From a virus: DNA of 64,000 nt. Within the stretch, counting starts at the first letter, position 1; each line of letters opens with the position of its first letter. Where the stretch lies: positions 40,100 through 104,099 of IMG/VR virus record IMGVR_UViG_3300042558_005069; one strand, 5' to 3'. The notes beneath the pieces are model-generated. The model saw only the letters and a program-made list of their open reading frames with translations, was not told the DNA's origin and did no database searches. The translations under genes were made by a program, and so were the position numbers. Positions 17,945-28,100 of the stretch are shown one piece after another.

Positions 17945-18821
17945 TTTTTTTGGCCTTTGCTATCTTTGATTTTTTATTTTTTTTCTTTTTTCTTATTCGC
18001 ATCATATCAGTATGTGCTTGCCCCATGCGCTTAACGTCCCGAATGGATCCACCAACATATGATCCATACCCAGTCTTCGCTGCTATGACACTATTGGAAA
18101 GTTCTTCCAATACAAGCCTTCTTCTCCTGCTGTCGGTTATCTGATTCAAGTCCGAATCGTATACCGAATCGATCCCCTTCCCCGTCATGCCTTTCATATA
18201 TGAAGGAACCTCAACATTTATTAATGCTTTTGTTGATAAATGAGAAGTTACAACAACGTCTTCTGATAACGACTTCTTTTTTTTCTTAGCGTTTGCGTAT
18301 CGCTCAAGGAGGCGTCGTCCCTTGGCAGCAAGAGCTGCCGCGTCGGAAGAGTTCTGGGGAACAGGCTCCCCCCACGCTGCAGCAGAAAGAGCCAATCTAG
18401 TAGAGCGCCCTTTGTCATCTTTCATCGGCCCAGATGGATTTGTAAAAAATCTTGTTAAGAAAGAACCTTTGCGACGCATCTTTTCAGGAGTGTTCGCTGG
18501 CCCCATTACACCAGGTTTCAGATTTGATCCTTCTTTTCTTTTGAAGTAAGCCCTGCCCGCTGCGGTAAGCCCCCCCTTCGGATCGCGAAGCACTGGACGT
18601 CTTTTTGCCGCTTTGGAGTTCAGTTCATCAGCAGATATTTTTATTTCTCCGACAACAGTAGATCCCCAATATTCATCATAAATAGGCATCATTGAAGAGG
18701 ACTTGAACTCCACAAAAGATTGCTCAATCAATTGATTAAATTCTTCTTCCTGGTCAAGTTTTTCTGAAAACTGCAAAAGCGAATCAAATAGTTCTTCATC
18801 TTTTTCATTTGTCATTTCCAT
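17928..18821 (-). CDS. Basic protein with DUF6321-like core
   Basis: 297 residues. The centre holds LTAAGRAYFKRKEGSNLKPGV, then MRRKGSFLTRFF and AAAWGEPVPQNSSDAAALAAK; together these match a small conserved basic domain I know as DUF6321, seen in phages and bacteria and of unknown role. The N-terminal 60 residues are acidic and helical; the C-terminus is extremely Lys-rich. The charge pattern suggests nucleic acid binding. It is the gene after the capsid in the minus direction and could be a virion or DNA-associated protein. Start at the first ATG or the third codon cannot be resolved. Confidence 0.7.
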   Translation of the reverse strand: MEMTNEKDEELFDSLLQFSEKLDQEEEFNQLIEQSFVEFKSSSMMPIYDEYWGSTVVGEIKISADELNSKAAKRRPVLRDPKGGLTAAGRAYFKRKEGSNLKPGVMGPANTPEKMRRKGSFLTRFFTNPSGPMKDDKGRSTRLALSAAAWGEPVPQNSSDAAALAAKGRRLLERYANAKKKKKSLSEDVVVTSHLSTKALINVEVPSYMKGMTGKGIDSVYDSDLNQITDSRRRRLVLEELSNSVIAAKTGYGSYVGGSIRDVKRMGQAHTDMMRIRKKKKNKKSKIAKAKKNVNNG

Positions 18822-18858
18822 TATCCAATTCTGGCACAGGTCAAGCCGTATAAGCGAA

Positions 18859-18899
18859 ACCCCCTGGTTTCACTGCCAAAGCAATTACTCCCAGGGGGT
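18859..18899 (-). terminator. GC-rich stem-loop after the capsid gene, possible terminator
   Basis: A perfect nine-pair stem, ACCCCCTGG (18859-18867) with CCAGGGGGT (18891-18899), and a 23-base loop. It lies 24 bases past the capsid stop. No T-run follows on the minus strand, so it is not a textbook intrinsic terminator; it may instead be a processing or stability hairpin that separates abundant capsid message from downstream genes. Confidence 0.5.
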
Positions 18900-18922
18900 C
18901 CGTTAATTAAGGGTATTGTTAA

Positions 18923-20308
18923 TTACGCAGTAGGAGCGGCGTCGAATTCAACCTTGACGAATGCTTCTGGACGCTTTACCGCAAGGGCGAGGCGTTGTTC
19001 GGCGAGAATAACAATCGCGTTGCGGATGAAGAAATCGCTGTGCTGCTCACTGATGCGGATAGATGCCTGCTCGCGGTCATAAAGCTGAGCACCGGTGCCA
19101 AACGCGCCGACCAAAGCCATACCTTCCTGCATTGCTGGAGTATCAACAAGTGGCATTCTCCATACTCTTGGCTCGCCACCCATCGCAACAGAAACTGCGA
19201 TGAGGTACTGGCCATTGACGTCTTTTGTCAATTCGATGTCTTCCCAATCATTTGGGTGAACAACGATACCGCTTGGCTCGTAGTAAGCCAAGAAGGAGAG
19301 TGTAGCCGCACGGCGAATTGCGTCAGCTTTGGTGTCACCAGCCGTAACGTTTGCAACTCCAGCAACACCGTCAGACCAAGCGTATTCCTGGACTCCTGGG
19401 GTGTTCATCACGCCGAGCAAGTTTTCGCCCAGTCCGTCACCGTTGAGGATTTGATTGTCCTCAAGGAGGCGCAAGCCGTACATAAGCTCGTTGTCGATGA
19501 TTGAGCGAAGCTGTGGTTCATCGGCAAGAACGTTGCGGTGTGCTGCTTCCCAGTGAGCGAGTGTTCTAATTGGGGCCTGTTCACCAACGAACTGGAATGA
19601 AGATTGTGGCTTCAACCCAAATACTCCGCCAACTCTTTCAGCGACAGTAGACGCTGCGTTGTTGGTTGAGTAGGTGCTTGCAGTTACGCCTGGAGCAGAA
19701 ATCGTCGTAAAACCGATTTGACGGAAGTACTCAATAACTGCTGCTGTTGTAGTCCGAACAGGGAACAAGTCACGAACGCGCTTTGTGCGTGTTGGTGGTG
19801 TTACCATCGGATCGCGCTGAACCGTACCGAAAGAGCCGAGACGGCTGTCAGCTACGGTTGTTGAAGGCAAGCCAGAGAAGACATCCTTCACATTGTAGCC
19901 ACTCAAAGAGATGTTTGCCATCCATGGAGCTGCCATGTTTGCGCCGTTACGGCCACCAGCAAGTGCCTTGAACTCTACTGAGTCAAGGAACATCTGACCG
20001 ATGCTCTTGATCTCGCTTGAGGTCAATTGGCTGATTTCTGATGCTGCAGCTGAATAGCTTGATGCGACCGACTCTGATGCTGGCTGCGAAGACCAGCTGT
20101 CAACGTCACCCATTGTCTGCAAGTCAGAAAGGAGTGATTTAATTTCCTTAATGTCACGCATGTTCTTGTCGAATGCTGTTTTTTGTTCTGAAGAAACAAC
20201 AACTGTTCCTTCTTCTACCTTGAATGAGTCAGCAATGGCCTTATTGTCAGCCATTTTAACTCTGAGAGCTGATTGCAGCTCATCAATTCTTCCATTGTCT
20301 TGCGACAT
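18923..20308 (-). CDS. Major capsid protein, HK97 fold
   Basis: 461 residues. It forms the icosahedral shell. The first 110 residues are a helical, charged region like the HK97 delta (scaffold) domain, which the prohead protease normally removes. The rest resembles the HK97 gp5 family: DPMVTPPTRTKRVRDLFP for the E-loop/N-arm region, and a C-terminal strand set ending AVKRPEAFVKVEF, a common capsid terminus. The protein is preceded by a strong ribosome site (AGGAG, six bases) and its own consensus promoter, fitting high expression. A stem-loop follows. The cleavage point is not obvious; no exact FSSG is present, although VFSG occurs near residue 143. Confidence 0.93.
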   Translation of the reverse strand: MSQDNGRIDELQSALRVKMADNKAIADSFKVEEGTVVVSSEQKTAFDKNMRDIKEIKSLLSDLQTMGDVDSWSSQPASESVASSYSAAASEISQLTSSEIKSIGQMFLDSVEFKALAGGRNGANMAAPWMANISLSGYNVKDVFSGLPSTTVADSRLGSFGTVQRDPMVTPPTRTKRVRDLFPVRTTTAAVIEYFRQIGFTTISAPGVTASTYSTNNAASTVAERVGGVFGLKPQSSFQFVGEQAPIRTLAHWEAAHRNVLADEPQLRSIIDNELMYGLRLLEDNQILNGDGLGENLLGVMNTPGVQEYAWSDGVAGVANVTAGDTKADAIRRAATLSFLAYYEPSGIVVHPNDWEDIELTKDVNGQYLIAVSVAMGGEPRVWRMPLVDTPAMQEGMALVGAFGTGAQLYDREQASIRISEQHSDFFIRNAIVILAEQRLALAVKRPEAFVKVEFDAAPTA

Positions 20309-20428
20309 ATTGACTCCTGTTTGTTGAAGGGTTGGTTTTATGATGCTTTTCTTTGCTCGGCTTAGGTAAGCACCCAGCCCTAGTAATAATCAAAAATAAC
20401 AGATTATTCACTACCTCTATTGCAACTA

Positions 20429-20456
20429 ATTATATTTTGCAATTAAAGTGTGTAAA
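20429..20456 (-). promoter_or_regulatory. Consensus sigma-A/sigma70-type promoter for the capsid gene
   Basis: Reading leftward, -35 TTTACA (complement of 20451-20456), a 16-base spacer, and a perfect -10 TATAAT (complement of 20429-20434). It lies in the 159-base gap between the upstream gene and the capsid gene and would give a leader of about 110 bases. The leader contains a possible weak hairpin (GGCT...AGCC). This is among the best promoter matches in the window and fits a dedicated late capsid message. Confidence 0.65.
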
Positions 20457-20467
20457 TAGTAAATGAA

Positions 20468-21211
20468 TTACTTATTTTTGAGTTGTTCTATTAGGGCAAC
20501 TTTCCTCTTCGGACGTCTTGAATCAAGGTCTGCAACAACTGTTCTAGTTGCTCTTTCCATTTCTCTTTTTTTATTTTTTTCAATATTTCTGCGGCCTAAC
20601 GATGTTGTCCCGACCCTATTTGCATAGTCCGTCATGTTTGTGCATGGCATCCAGACCGCTCTGCCATTTTTGCTTACTCGCCTACTAATTCCAATACAGC
20701 CAATTTGCCTTGACCGCGCACGAGCTGATTCCGGATCGAGGAAAACATCAGAATCTGATTCCCTAACAAATTCAGGGCCTACTGCAGATTTAGTTTTTAT
20801 TGGAACACAATTGGGGACAAGTTTTCCCTTTTTGCCTTTTTTCATACCCTGCATGACATACCCATCCCAGCAGGGGTTCACTTCTTTTGCCCCAAAAAGA
20901 TTACCGGACACTAGACCACTATCTATAGAGACAATCCCCATGATTGGTTTTTCGGTAAGGTTCTCCCAATCTTTAGGTCTTTTTTTTCGCTTTCCTTTGC
21001 TTCTGCTTTTGTCTTCACTTTTTTTATAGCCAGGGACAACCGACCTCCATTTACCGGTTTCGGCTGTCTCGGAAATTCTATTTAGCTCATCCATTGACGA
21101 GCATGGCATCCATTCCCCATCTGAAGACTTGTGCGCCCCAGAGCACCCAATTTGCGCAGCAACTTTTAGAGCTTCAGCTTTTTTGGTTAATTCTGATTTT
21201 TCTTTTGCCAT
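20468..21211 (-). CDS. Head-region protein with paired-Cys modules
   Basis: 247 residues, basic. Two copies of a short module are visible, IGC-x(9-13)-W-MPC: IGCSGAHKSSDGEWMPC near residues 21-37 and IGCIGISRRVSKNG...WMPC near 172-190. Between them is another paired-Cys module, CWDGYVMQG...KLVPNC. Similar small Cys-pair modules occur in structural proteins of aquatic phages, as I recall, and may form disulfide or metal-bound knobs. No enzyme motif is present. It lies between the polyprotein cluster and the capsid gene, so a virion or assembly role is likely; function unknown. Confidence 0.65.
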   Translation of the reverse strand: MAKEKSELTKKAEALKVAAQIGCSGAHKSSDGEWMPCSSMDELNRISETAETGKWRSVVPGYKKSEDKSRSKGKRKKRPKDWENLTEKPIMGIVSIDSGLVSGNLFGAKEVNPCWDGYVMQGMKKGKKGKLVPNCVPIKTKSAVGPEFVRESDSDVFLDPESARARSRQIGCIGISRRVSKNGRAVWMPCTNMTDYANRVGTTSLGRRNIEKNKKREMERATRTVVADLDSRRPKRKVALIEQLKNK

Positions 21212-21220
21212 TGCCTATCC

Positions 21221-21961
21221 TTAATGAAGACGCGATTTTAATGATTCTTTAAACTTGTGAGAAAATTGTTTTGTTGATGAGCTTTCATCGTCAACTGCCG
21301 TAAGTGAGTTTGCTCTTCTATTTGCTCTTCTATTTACGTTTGAAGTGCTGTCTTGGACCGTAATTGACTTTCGTTGCATAAATCTTCTTACTGTCCCAGC
21401 CCCAGTCAGCCGTATGACGCGATCTATGATCGCATTTGACATTGGATCGTCTTTTTTGGCAACGAGGATGTTTTTATTTGAGTCAAAAGAGATCTTGTTG
21501 CTATTTAAAGTGGCAACTACGCTTCCGAGGCTGCTGGTTGTTACAAATTTTGACGCTTTGTAGTCAATCAGGTTCAATTTTGAATCAACGCTATTGGCAA
21601 GTCTGATGGGGACGGCAGACGAAGACATGCGCAACCTAGAACGCATAATAACGTTTCGCTCATTGTGTGATTTTGCAGTTTGTGAAGAACTTGCTTTATT
21701 TATTAACTTAATTCTTTCAATTTCCGGGTCGACGTATGTTTCTAAAACCATATTTGCAATGTTGTCACTCACGTGCTTGAAGTCGGTTGCTCCAAACCCA
21801 TCAGGCAGGCCTTTATGGTTTATTTTGCCATTTGTTTGGATCGCCATAGCTATGCCTGCCCCAAACTCCGTTACTGACTTTGCAAGAATCGAGTCGCCTG
21901 TTCTTGCAACCACTACGTGAGGCGTTCCTCTTAGCAGATCTTTTATTATTGATATTTCCAT
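21221..21961 (-). CDS. Hypothetical head-region protein
   Basis: 246 residues, not recognised. The N-terminal 90 residues look like a folded alpha/beta unit (TPHVVVARTGDSILAKSV, then GLPDGFGATDFKHVSD). The remainder is Ser/Asn/Arg-rich and ends in a basic, low-complexity tail with a short NRRANRRAN repeat. The start overlaps the stop of the upstream 671-residue gene by one base (TAATG), so the two are translationally coupled. Its place in the head block suggests an assembly or virion role. Confidence 0.55.
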   Translation of the reverse strand: MEISIIKDLLRGTPHVVVARTGDSILAKSVTEFGAGIAMAIQTNGKINHKGLPDGFGATDFKHVSDNIANMVLETYVDPEIERIKLINKASSSQTAKSHNERNVIMRSRLRMSSSAVPIRLANSVDSKLNLIDYKASKFVTTSSLGSVVATLNSNKISFDSNKNILVAKKDDPMSNAIIDRVIRLTGAGTVRRFMQRKSITVQDSTSNVNRRANRRANSLTAVDDESSSTKQFSHKFKESLKSRLH

Positions 21962-23976
21962 TACCTACCACCCATCAATATTGTTCGAATATCATTTTTT
22001 TGCGAGCTCAAAGAGTCCAAACGGCTTTCAAACAACTTAGTAATGATATTTAGATGTATTTTTTCCCCAGTTGACATTCCGTAATTTTTAGAGCCAGAGA
22101 ACGAATTCCTTGGATTATAAGTTCTTGCTCTTCTTATTAATTGATTTATATACTTGATAAAAAGAACTCGTTGATCAGCTTTTAATTGCTGGTAATAATC
22201 ACTGTAAGCTGGGACTAGCTCAGCTTCGTAGAAATCTCTAAGACGTGCTTTCATCCTCTCTGTTATCTGCACTTTAGACAGATCGACTAATCCGGAAGAT
22301 GTATTTTGTGCAAGTGCAGCCCTTAGTTCCTGTCCACTTGTTATTGGATAAATTGAAGTAGATGGACGAGATCTTTGATCAGTTAGATAATCAGAGATCA
22401 TTATTCTTGCTACGTCCTCTGGGCTTAGATCTGTAAATTTTTTAGATGAGTCAAACTTTGCATCGGGGAATGTCATTTCAACGTCTTGTCGAATATACTG
22501 TCTTACTTCCCCTGGCTTGCCAATAGGCAGAACTTCCGGAGCAGGCAACCCAAGATACCGCTGCAGGTCGGAAGCAAACATCTCTCCCATGTGCTGAAAT
22601 TTGGCAGGATTTTCGTACACGAAATACTTGCCAGCCGAATCCTCTATTATCGATATGGTTTCATTTATTTTCTGTCGCTTCACAGCCTGCGTTTTGCTAA
22701 GGACATCGCCGATTATCTTCGGATCTAAGTCTGACAGCGTTCCGCCATTTTCTAGGTGCTGTATCGCGTTGTCGATATTGGATATTTTTTTCCTGGTACG
22801 ACCAATGTCAATATCTTCTTCTTCATCCTGGCTTGCCTTCGGAGTTTTAATTTTTTTACCTGAAAGCAAGGCGGAAGCCCATTTTGGTTTTCCCGACTTT
22901 CCGATACTATTAGGGTCGGAAACTCCAATAATATTCTCGGAAAAAGCAATCGCTCCTTCGAGTTCTTGTGAAACGTTCTTTAGTCGCGCAGAAGGGTCTT
23001 TTGAATTATCGACTTCCATTGAACTGTTCACAACTCTGCCGAGCTTTCTTCTTTCGCCAACTGAAAGTTTTCTTGCTTTTTCAAGAGTTAGGGTTGATCC
23101 TCCTGGAAGGACATAGAGCAGTTTCTGCACGCCGGTGTTAGAAAGCAAGCCGAGCTCTTCAGAACCTATTGAAGGAGAATCAAGTACGCCCATCATGAAG
23201 GTTGCTCCCTCCATGTCTCTATTGTCGGGGATTGCTCTTAGTACGTTATTGGCCACAACGGGCTCCAGAACAAAGCCATCGCGCCGTATCATTCTTCTTG
23301 TCGGCTCCGAGCTCTGAGAAAGGAAAGATCCTATTTCTTTTGTTAAAGTTTTGGCTTTTGCGGATGAAACTTGCCTGTTTTCATTTCCAACTCTTGGGAT
23401 TTGAGCCTGTCTGGACTGAATTATGGAACTATCAGCCTGCTCTCCAGTTGCTATTCTCCCAGTAATTGTAGGGGTGGCTACACCTGAAACTGCTCTCCGT
23501 ACTGCCGAAATTGCAGCTCCCAAAATTGAAGGGATCGCAAAAAGTTGAGCTCCGCAAGTTGTAAACCTATTATCTGTAAATCTTCCGCCATACTGATAGC
23601 CCTCGGGGCATCGATGAGCTCTGTTCTCTCCAGGTCTTGACCCACCTCTTCTGCCTCCGCCAAATCCAGGCGTCAAAGTTCGGTAGATTGACGACCTCAC
23701 GGGGGATCTAAGAGGGCTTGAGTCACCAGGGATAGCTGAGCTTAAGATGCTACTTCCAATTTGACGTAAAGCGTTTGCCTTAAATTTTATTTCTCCATAT
23801 TTAGAAACGGAAGTTTTTTTTCTAGTGTTTCCGTTTAATCTGGAAAGAGCTTTATACGTAACTAATTGCTGCGTTTCTGCTGGAGCTCCACGAATGTAGT
23901 CAGTAAATTCTTTTTGCTCCAGGTCTGAAACAACGACCCGGATGACATAAGTAACTTCTTCATCCACAGCAGTCAA
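21961..23976 (-). CDS. Multidomain head-region protein with Cys module and possible kinase-like C-terminus
   Basis: 671 residues. Near residue 122 is a paired-Cys module (RCPEGYQYGG...TTCGAQL) like one in polyprotein B (RCPPGTP...SNCFG). An alanine/isoleucine-rich stretch follows. From about 430, GKYFVYENPAKFQHMGEMFA and LGLPAPEV, then ARIMISDYLTDQRSRP, resemble the nucleotide-binding and catalytic regions of HipA- or phosphatidylinositol-kinase-like phage proteins, but the key residues cannot be aligned by eye. It overlaps its upstream neighbour by 17 bases. It may be another virion-delivered effector. The kinase idea is tentative. Confidence 0.6.
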   Translation of the reverse strand: MTAVDEEVTYVIRVVVSDLEQKEFTDYIRGAPAETQQLVTYKALSRLNGNTRKKTSVSKYGEIKFKANALRQIGSSILSSAIPGDSSPLRSPVRSSIYRTLTPGFGGGRRGGSRPGENRAHRCPEGYQYGGRFTDNRFTTCGAQLFAIPSILGAAISAVRRAVSGVATPTITGRIATGEQADSSIIQSRQAQIPRVGNENRQVSSAKAKTLTKEIGSFLSQSSEPTRRMIRRDGFVLEPVVANNVLRAIPDNRDMEGATFMMGVLDSPSIGSEELGLLSNTGVQKLLYVLPGGSTLTLEKARKLSVGERRKLGRVVNSSMEVDNSKDPSARLKNVSQELEGAIAFSENIIGVSDPNSIGKSGKPKWASALLSGKKIKTPKASQDEEEDIDIGRTRKKISNIDNAIQHLENGGTLSDLDPKIIGDVLSKTQAVKRQKINETISIIEDSAGKYFVYENPAKFQHMGEMFASDLQRYLGLPAPEVLPIGKPGEVRQYIRQDVEMTFPDAKFDSSKKFTDLSPEDVARIMISDYLTDQRSRPSTSIYPITSGQELRAALAQNTSSGLVDLSKVQITERMKARLRDFYEAELVPAYSDYYQQLKADQRVLFIKYINQLIRRARTYNPRNSFSGSKNYGMSTGEKIHLNIITKLFESRLDSLSSQKNDIRTILMGGR

Positions 23977-24607
23977 CCTTTGTCTCTAGTGTCGAATCAT
24001 AAGGAAAAGCTACTTTTTTGCTTGAGCCGATTTCTTCTCCTTCAATTTCCCAGTTTTCGTCCCCCTGTAAAAATTTAACAAATTTTTGTTCCATCGCACA
24101 AAACTCGCCAAGTACTTCAATGGCATTTTTCATATCACTTTCGGTAACTACTTGACTCTCAGACTTAATATCGGGATCAATGAAGTCATAAAAAAATATG
24201 TCTTCATATTGGTCGTCGGATTTTTTTGATCCTCGTATAACGTTTTTGGGTTTTTTTCCAGCTAGTGCAGATAAGAATTGAGAATCAGTCCAGTTTGTCA
24301 ACTTTTTTAATTTCTTCTTGCAGTTTTTCATTCCTGGATGGTGGCAACCTTCATTTGGCCACAATCCAGTCGTTTCATGGTGTAGCCACGCGCATATATT
24401 GCTTAGCGGGTATAGTTCTGGATGATTTGCAAGTATGACTCTGCATCTCGTAAAGCCACCTGGCTTTTTCATTATGGGACGCCAGTAACGAAGGAGTCTT
24501 TCCAGATTTCCTCGTCGGGGGCCATATCCACGCAGGATATCCCCAGTGACCAATTCTTGCGGCAAGATACCGCCAAGTGGGTCAGCTTTTTCGTTAACGT
24601 TTGACAT
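23960..24607 (-). CDS. Conserved actinophage-type head-region protein
   Basis: 215 residues. The N-terminal half has RGYGPRRGN, LLRYWRPIMKKPGGFTRC and ICAWLHHETTGLWPNEGCHH, a block I recall from actinophage head gene clusters, function unknown. The His/Cys set (HHETTG, GCHHPGMKNC) could bind a metal. The C-terminal half is acidic and helical. It is spaced three bases from the gene upstream and overlaps the gene downstream, within the operon that runs from polyprotein B to the capsid. Confidence 0.65.
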   Translation of the reverse strand: MSNVNEKADPLGGILPQELVTGDILRGYGPRRGNLERLLRYWRPIMKKPGGFTRCRVILANHPELYPLSNICAWLHHETTGLWPNEGCHHPGMKNCKKKLKKLTNWTDSQFLSALAGKKPKNVIRGSKKSDDQYEDIFFYDFIDPDIKSESQVVTESDMKNAIEVLGEFCAMEQKFVKFLQGDENWEIEGEEIGSSKKVAFPYDSTLETKVDCCG

Positions 24608-24610
24608 CTA

Positions 24611-25114
24611 TTATTTACCTTCCAGATTACGCATAATCTTCATAGCCATCCACGCTTCTTTTCTTTCAGTTTGTGTCCCAAAAGAATAAGTTCCGCCTAC
24701 TGACTTTAGCATTTCTCCGCAGCATGTAGAAGTAGCAGCAAGTTTATCGTCACTATTTGCAAGGAAAAGAAGAGCTCTTGCGTCTTTCGTTTTAATTTTA
24801 CTGCGAGCTTCTCCGACTGAAGTAAGGATTACGGCTTGCTCTAAAGATTTTTCTGGAATTTCTTTTTCTTTTGTTACAAAAGTCTTATACCAAGAACCAT
24901 TGACAACGTTCTTTGGTTTATCCCATAGAAAGCGATGAAACCGAGTCGTTCTAAATTTTTTGAGACCAGAAACTTTTGATGTTGTTGATATGAAGTTCAC
25001 TTTAATCGAAGACCCATTTTGTCTTTCTATAATTCCATCTTTTTCTCCAGGGCCAGCGTCTGTTATGTAATACAACTTGTCATTATGAATAGAGCCCACA
25101 AGTACAGCCTTCAC
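24611..25114 (-). CDS. Hypothetical head-region protein
   Basis: 167 residues, not recognised. It begins with a beta-rich segment (KAVLVGSIHNDKLYYITDAG) and has a helical C-terminus with a CC pair (TSTCCGEMLKSVGG). Its start overlaps the last bases of polyprotein B by four (ATGA), so it is translated in coupling with it. No catalytic motif or membrane segment is seen. Confidence 0.55.
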   Translation of the reverse strand: MKAVLVGSIHNDKLYYITDAGPGEKDGIIERQNGSSIKVNFISTTSKVSGLKKFRTTRFHRFLWDKPKNVVNGSWYKTFVTKEKEIPEKSLEQAVILTSVGEARSKIKTKDARALLFLANSDDKLAATSTCCGEMLKSVGGTYSFGTQTERKEAWMAMKIMRNLEGK

Positions 25115-28100
25115 AAGAGGCCTCCTTTTTTGCCAACCAGAGATGGAGTTTTGCCATCCCTCATTGTTTTAATCATTGTTTTTGCTTGCTGGGTTATCTC
25201 GTTTAGTATTCTTTCCGCAAGAAGGGATTCTATTGAGTTTGCTGAATCGGCCCCCTTGTAAAAAGACCTAGGGTCATCCATGTCGATCCCTGTGGGGTGG
25301 GCAATCTTTACTTTGCTGAATCCTTTTGCACCGAGATCTTTTTTAATCTTATTTGCCGTTCGGTATTCTCTCAGGAGACGCATTGCATCGGTGTTTAATG
25401 AGCCTTCTCGGTTTACAGAATAAAAATACTGTATCTCCTCGTCGGAAAACCCTGCTTTGCGCAATCTTTCGGCAATTGACGTAGGGTTGACCACATCTTC
25501 AATCTTCTCACTACTTGCCATCTCGGATATTTTTGAGTAAGGAAAGTTTATTTGTTCGACTTCGCTCATATCAAAACCACCAAGGACCATAGCTTCTATT
25601 TGCTTACGCTCGGTAGCGTCAAGAGTATTGCTATCTGGAGTTAGCATTTTAGATTTTTCATCAAATGACGCGTTCACGATCGACAAGTCATTAGATTTAT
25701 CCGCGGCGAGCATATGCAACATGGTTTCAACATTGCTTGAGGGAGAATTCTTGTTTGTAGAACCAAGAATAGCGTCTGATATATCTTCCCTGTTGGTTGA
25801 ATTTAACCTTACAGGTCTTGCCCCAGACGTCAAGGAATCTCCGACCGAATAAGCTGTTCTGTTCGATACCTGTGGTTTGAGGACCACCTCGATATCCCCT
25901 AAGGCCGTGAGCCCGTCGCCGATTTCATCTTCGTCCCCTACTTCAAACACGGCATTAGCCAAAGAATTACCGACGCCATTTTTCTTGACTTTATTTTTTT
26001 TAGCATCAATGTGAGATTTGTGCACTACGTATCCCGGTACTGGTAACATCTCATCGCTCATTTCTTCTGGAAGCCCTATGCGCGAGTAATATTCTTTGGT
26101 AATCCCATCGATGGCAAAGCCAACGTTTTTTCCAGAAATGACGTCTCTTTCTTCACTTACTGAACCACGCTTCATCTGACGTCGTACTTTGGCCAACCTG
26201 CTTGGCCCTCCTGTCCTTCCCGTGTCAATATCTTCGCTTGCGGCATTGTCTGTAGACTCTTTCAGAGCCTTCAATGCAGATTTAAATGCTCTTTCTATTG
26301 ATTGAGCTTGATCCGGTAAAATATTTTGATCCGCAGAATAATCGATCGATCCGAGTATCTCAGCTATATCGTTCTTGTTTATCTTCCCGCGGTCGGCCAT
26401 TTCCAGTAAGGCAAGTTTTGCAATGTCATTGCCTGAGCGCCTTGCAATTTCTGCCCCTATCTGCTCAATGCTTTCCCTTGGTAGTCGCCTTTCAGAGGAT
26501 CCGTCGATTAATCCAAGTGCAAATTTTATTGATTCTTTTGTTTTTTTGTCTACATTTGTTCGAGAAATTGCAGCATCAACTATTGCTTCTGACTTTCTGA
26601 TTCTTTGAGCGCTAGTGATAGATGTTGTACGGCCCGAACTAAATGAATTAGCGGAGTCCCTAGATTCAAATTCTAATGCTTCTTCGATTTCGCGCTGTCT
26701 TGCTCGGGCAGCTGGGCCTGGCCTTCTCTCCGCGGCAAGTCTCTGTCTGTTTCTTGCTGCTTCAGCGTAATCTGGGTTATTCTTAAGACCAACTGATCCA
26801 AGCTGTATGAAGTCTCCACTGTCGTACAATTCATCAATGCGCTCTCCGACTGTTTCGTCAAGGTTTGCCTTAACCATCGCTACTTCTTCAGGGGTAGCTG
26901 GAGCTACTTCTCCTTTAACCCATGGATTTTCCACACCAAGACGAGCTTCTTTTATTCCAAATACATCTTGAAATACTTTTCCAAGGGTTAGCCCTTGAAT
27001 TATGTCAGTCTGGACTTCGTTAACTCGCAATGGTATTTGCATGTCTTCATCCAGGGTACGGTTCGCTACGGTGTAGGCTGCCCACCTGTGATGGCCGTCA
27101 AGAATGAAACCATCATTGGTCGCGAGGATAGCGCCAGTCCACCAATGCTTACGGGCTCCATTGTCATCTTCTTCAAATATTCTCTTAATGTATTCTTCTC
27201 TAAATTCTGGAGTCCCCCTTTGGAATCCATCTTTCTCCATACTGGCGACAACGTTTAGTGAGTCCGATAAAATTGCTTCATTTATTTCGTCAACTTTTGA
27301 TGCCACCAACTGGGACTGCGACGGAGCATAGCTAGAAGGAACTACTTCTTTTCTTCTAACTGCGTTTCCTCCGTCTGGTTGTTTAATAACATCTTCTAGA
27401 AAATCCATAAATTCAGATTCAAGGTCAACTTCTGTATCTTGCCAGTTTGTATTCTGATAAAACCATGCTTTATCTTCTTCGCCTAGCGGTTCCTGCGGCC
27501 CCCCTTTTGATGGGTGCATTTTGGAAAGTCTGTCATATCTAGTAGCATTTATGTAATCGTTAATGATCTCCGGATCTATTCCTTCAGAGCGCAGGCGAGA
27601 AAGATATTGTTCACTGTTTTCGGTATTGGACTGCTCTGGCAACAATTTTGTTATATCTTTTAGCTTTTTACCTGCATATGCCCATTTTCCTTTTGCTTGG
27701 CCAGATACGAGCATTTTTATAGCTAGAGACTCGTTTCCAAATGTTCGACCATTCAGCTGAGGCATTTTTTCACGCAAAATACCAATATGCCCAGAACATA
27801 ATAGATTTTTTTCTGGGTTGTACAACTTGCAAAGGTCTGCTGTCCATTTTTCAATGTATTGTCTTTTTGCTTCTTTTAGATCTTTGTCGTTTCCAATATC
27901 CATCTGTGGATTGGATTTAGCAAATTCCTGCTTAAATTTAAGCCAATCAGGGTGCTCTGCTTCTATCTTGGCAGAGGCTCCTTCTTTTATTAATTTTTCA
28001 AATTGAGATTGAGACTGCTTAGTTAAAGTTTGATCTTCGTATCTAACGGCAACGTGATGTCCAGCCATCATCAGAGCAAGTGCGCTTTGAACGTTGTCTG

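Noticed and set aside
18859-18899. Classical intrinsic terminator
   Set aside because: The stem is strong, but neither strand has the following T-run; listed only as a possible terminator or processing hairpin.
21961-23976. FSSG-like site SFSGSKN near the C-terminus of the 671-residue protein, and VFSG in the capsid
   Set aside because: They lack the second Ser or the preceding basic residue; not counted as the boundary motif.
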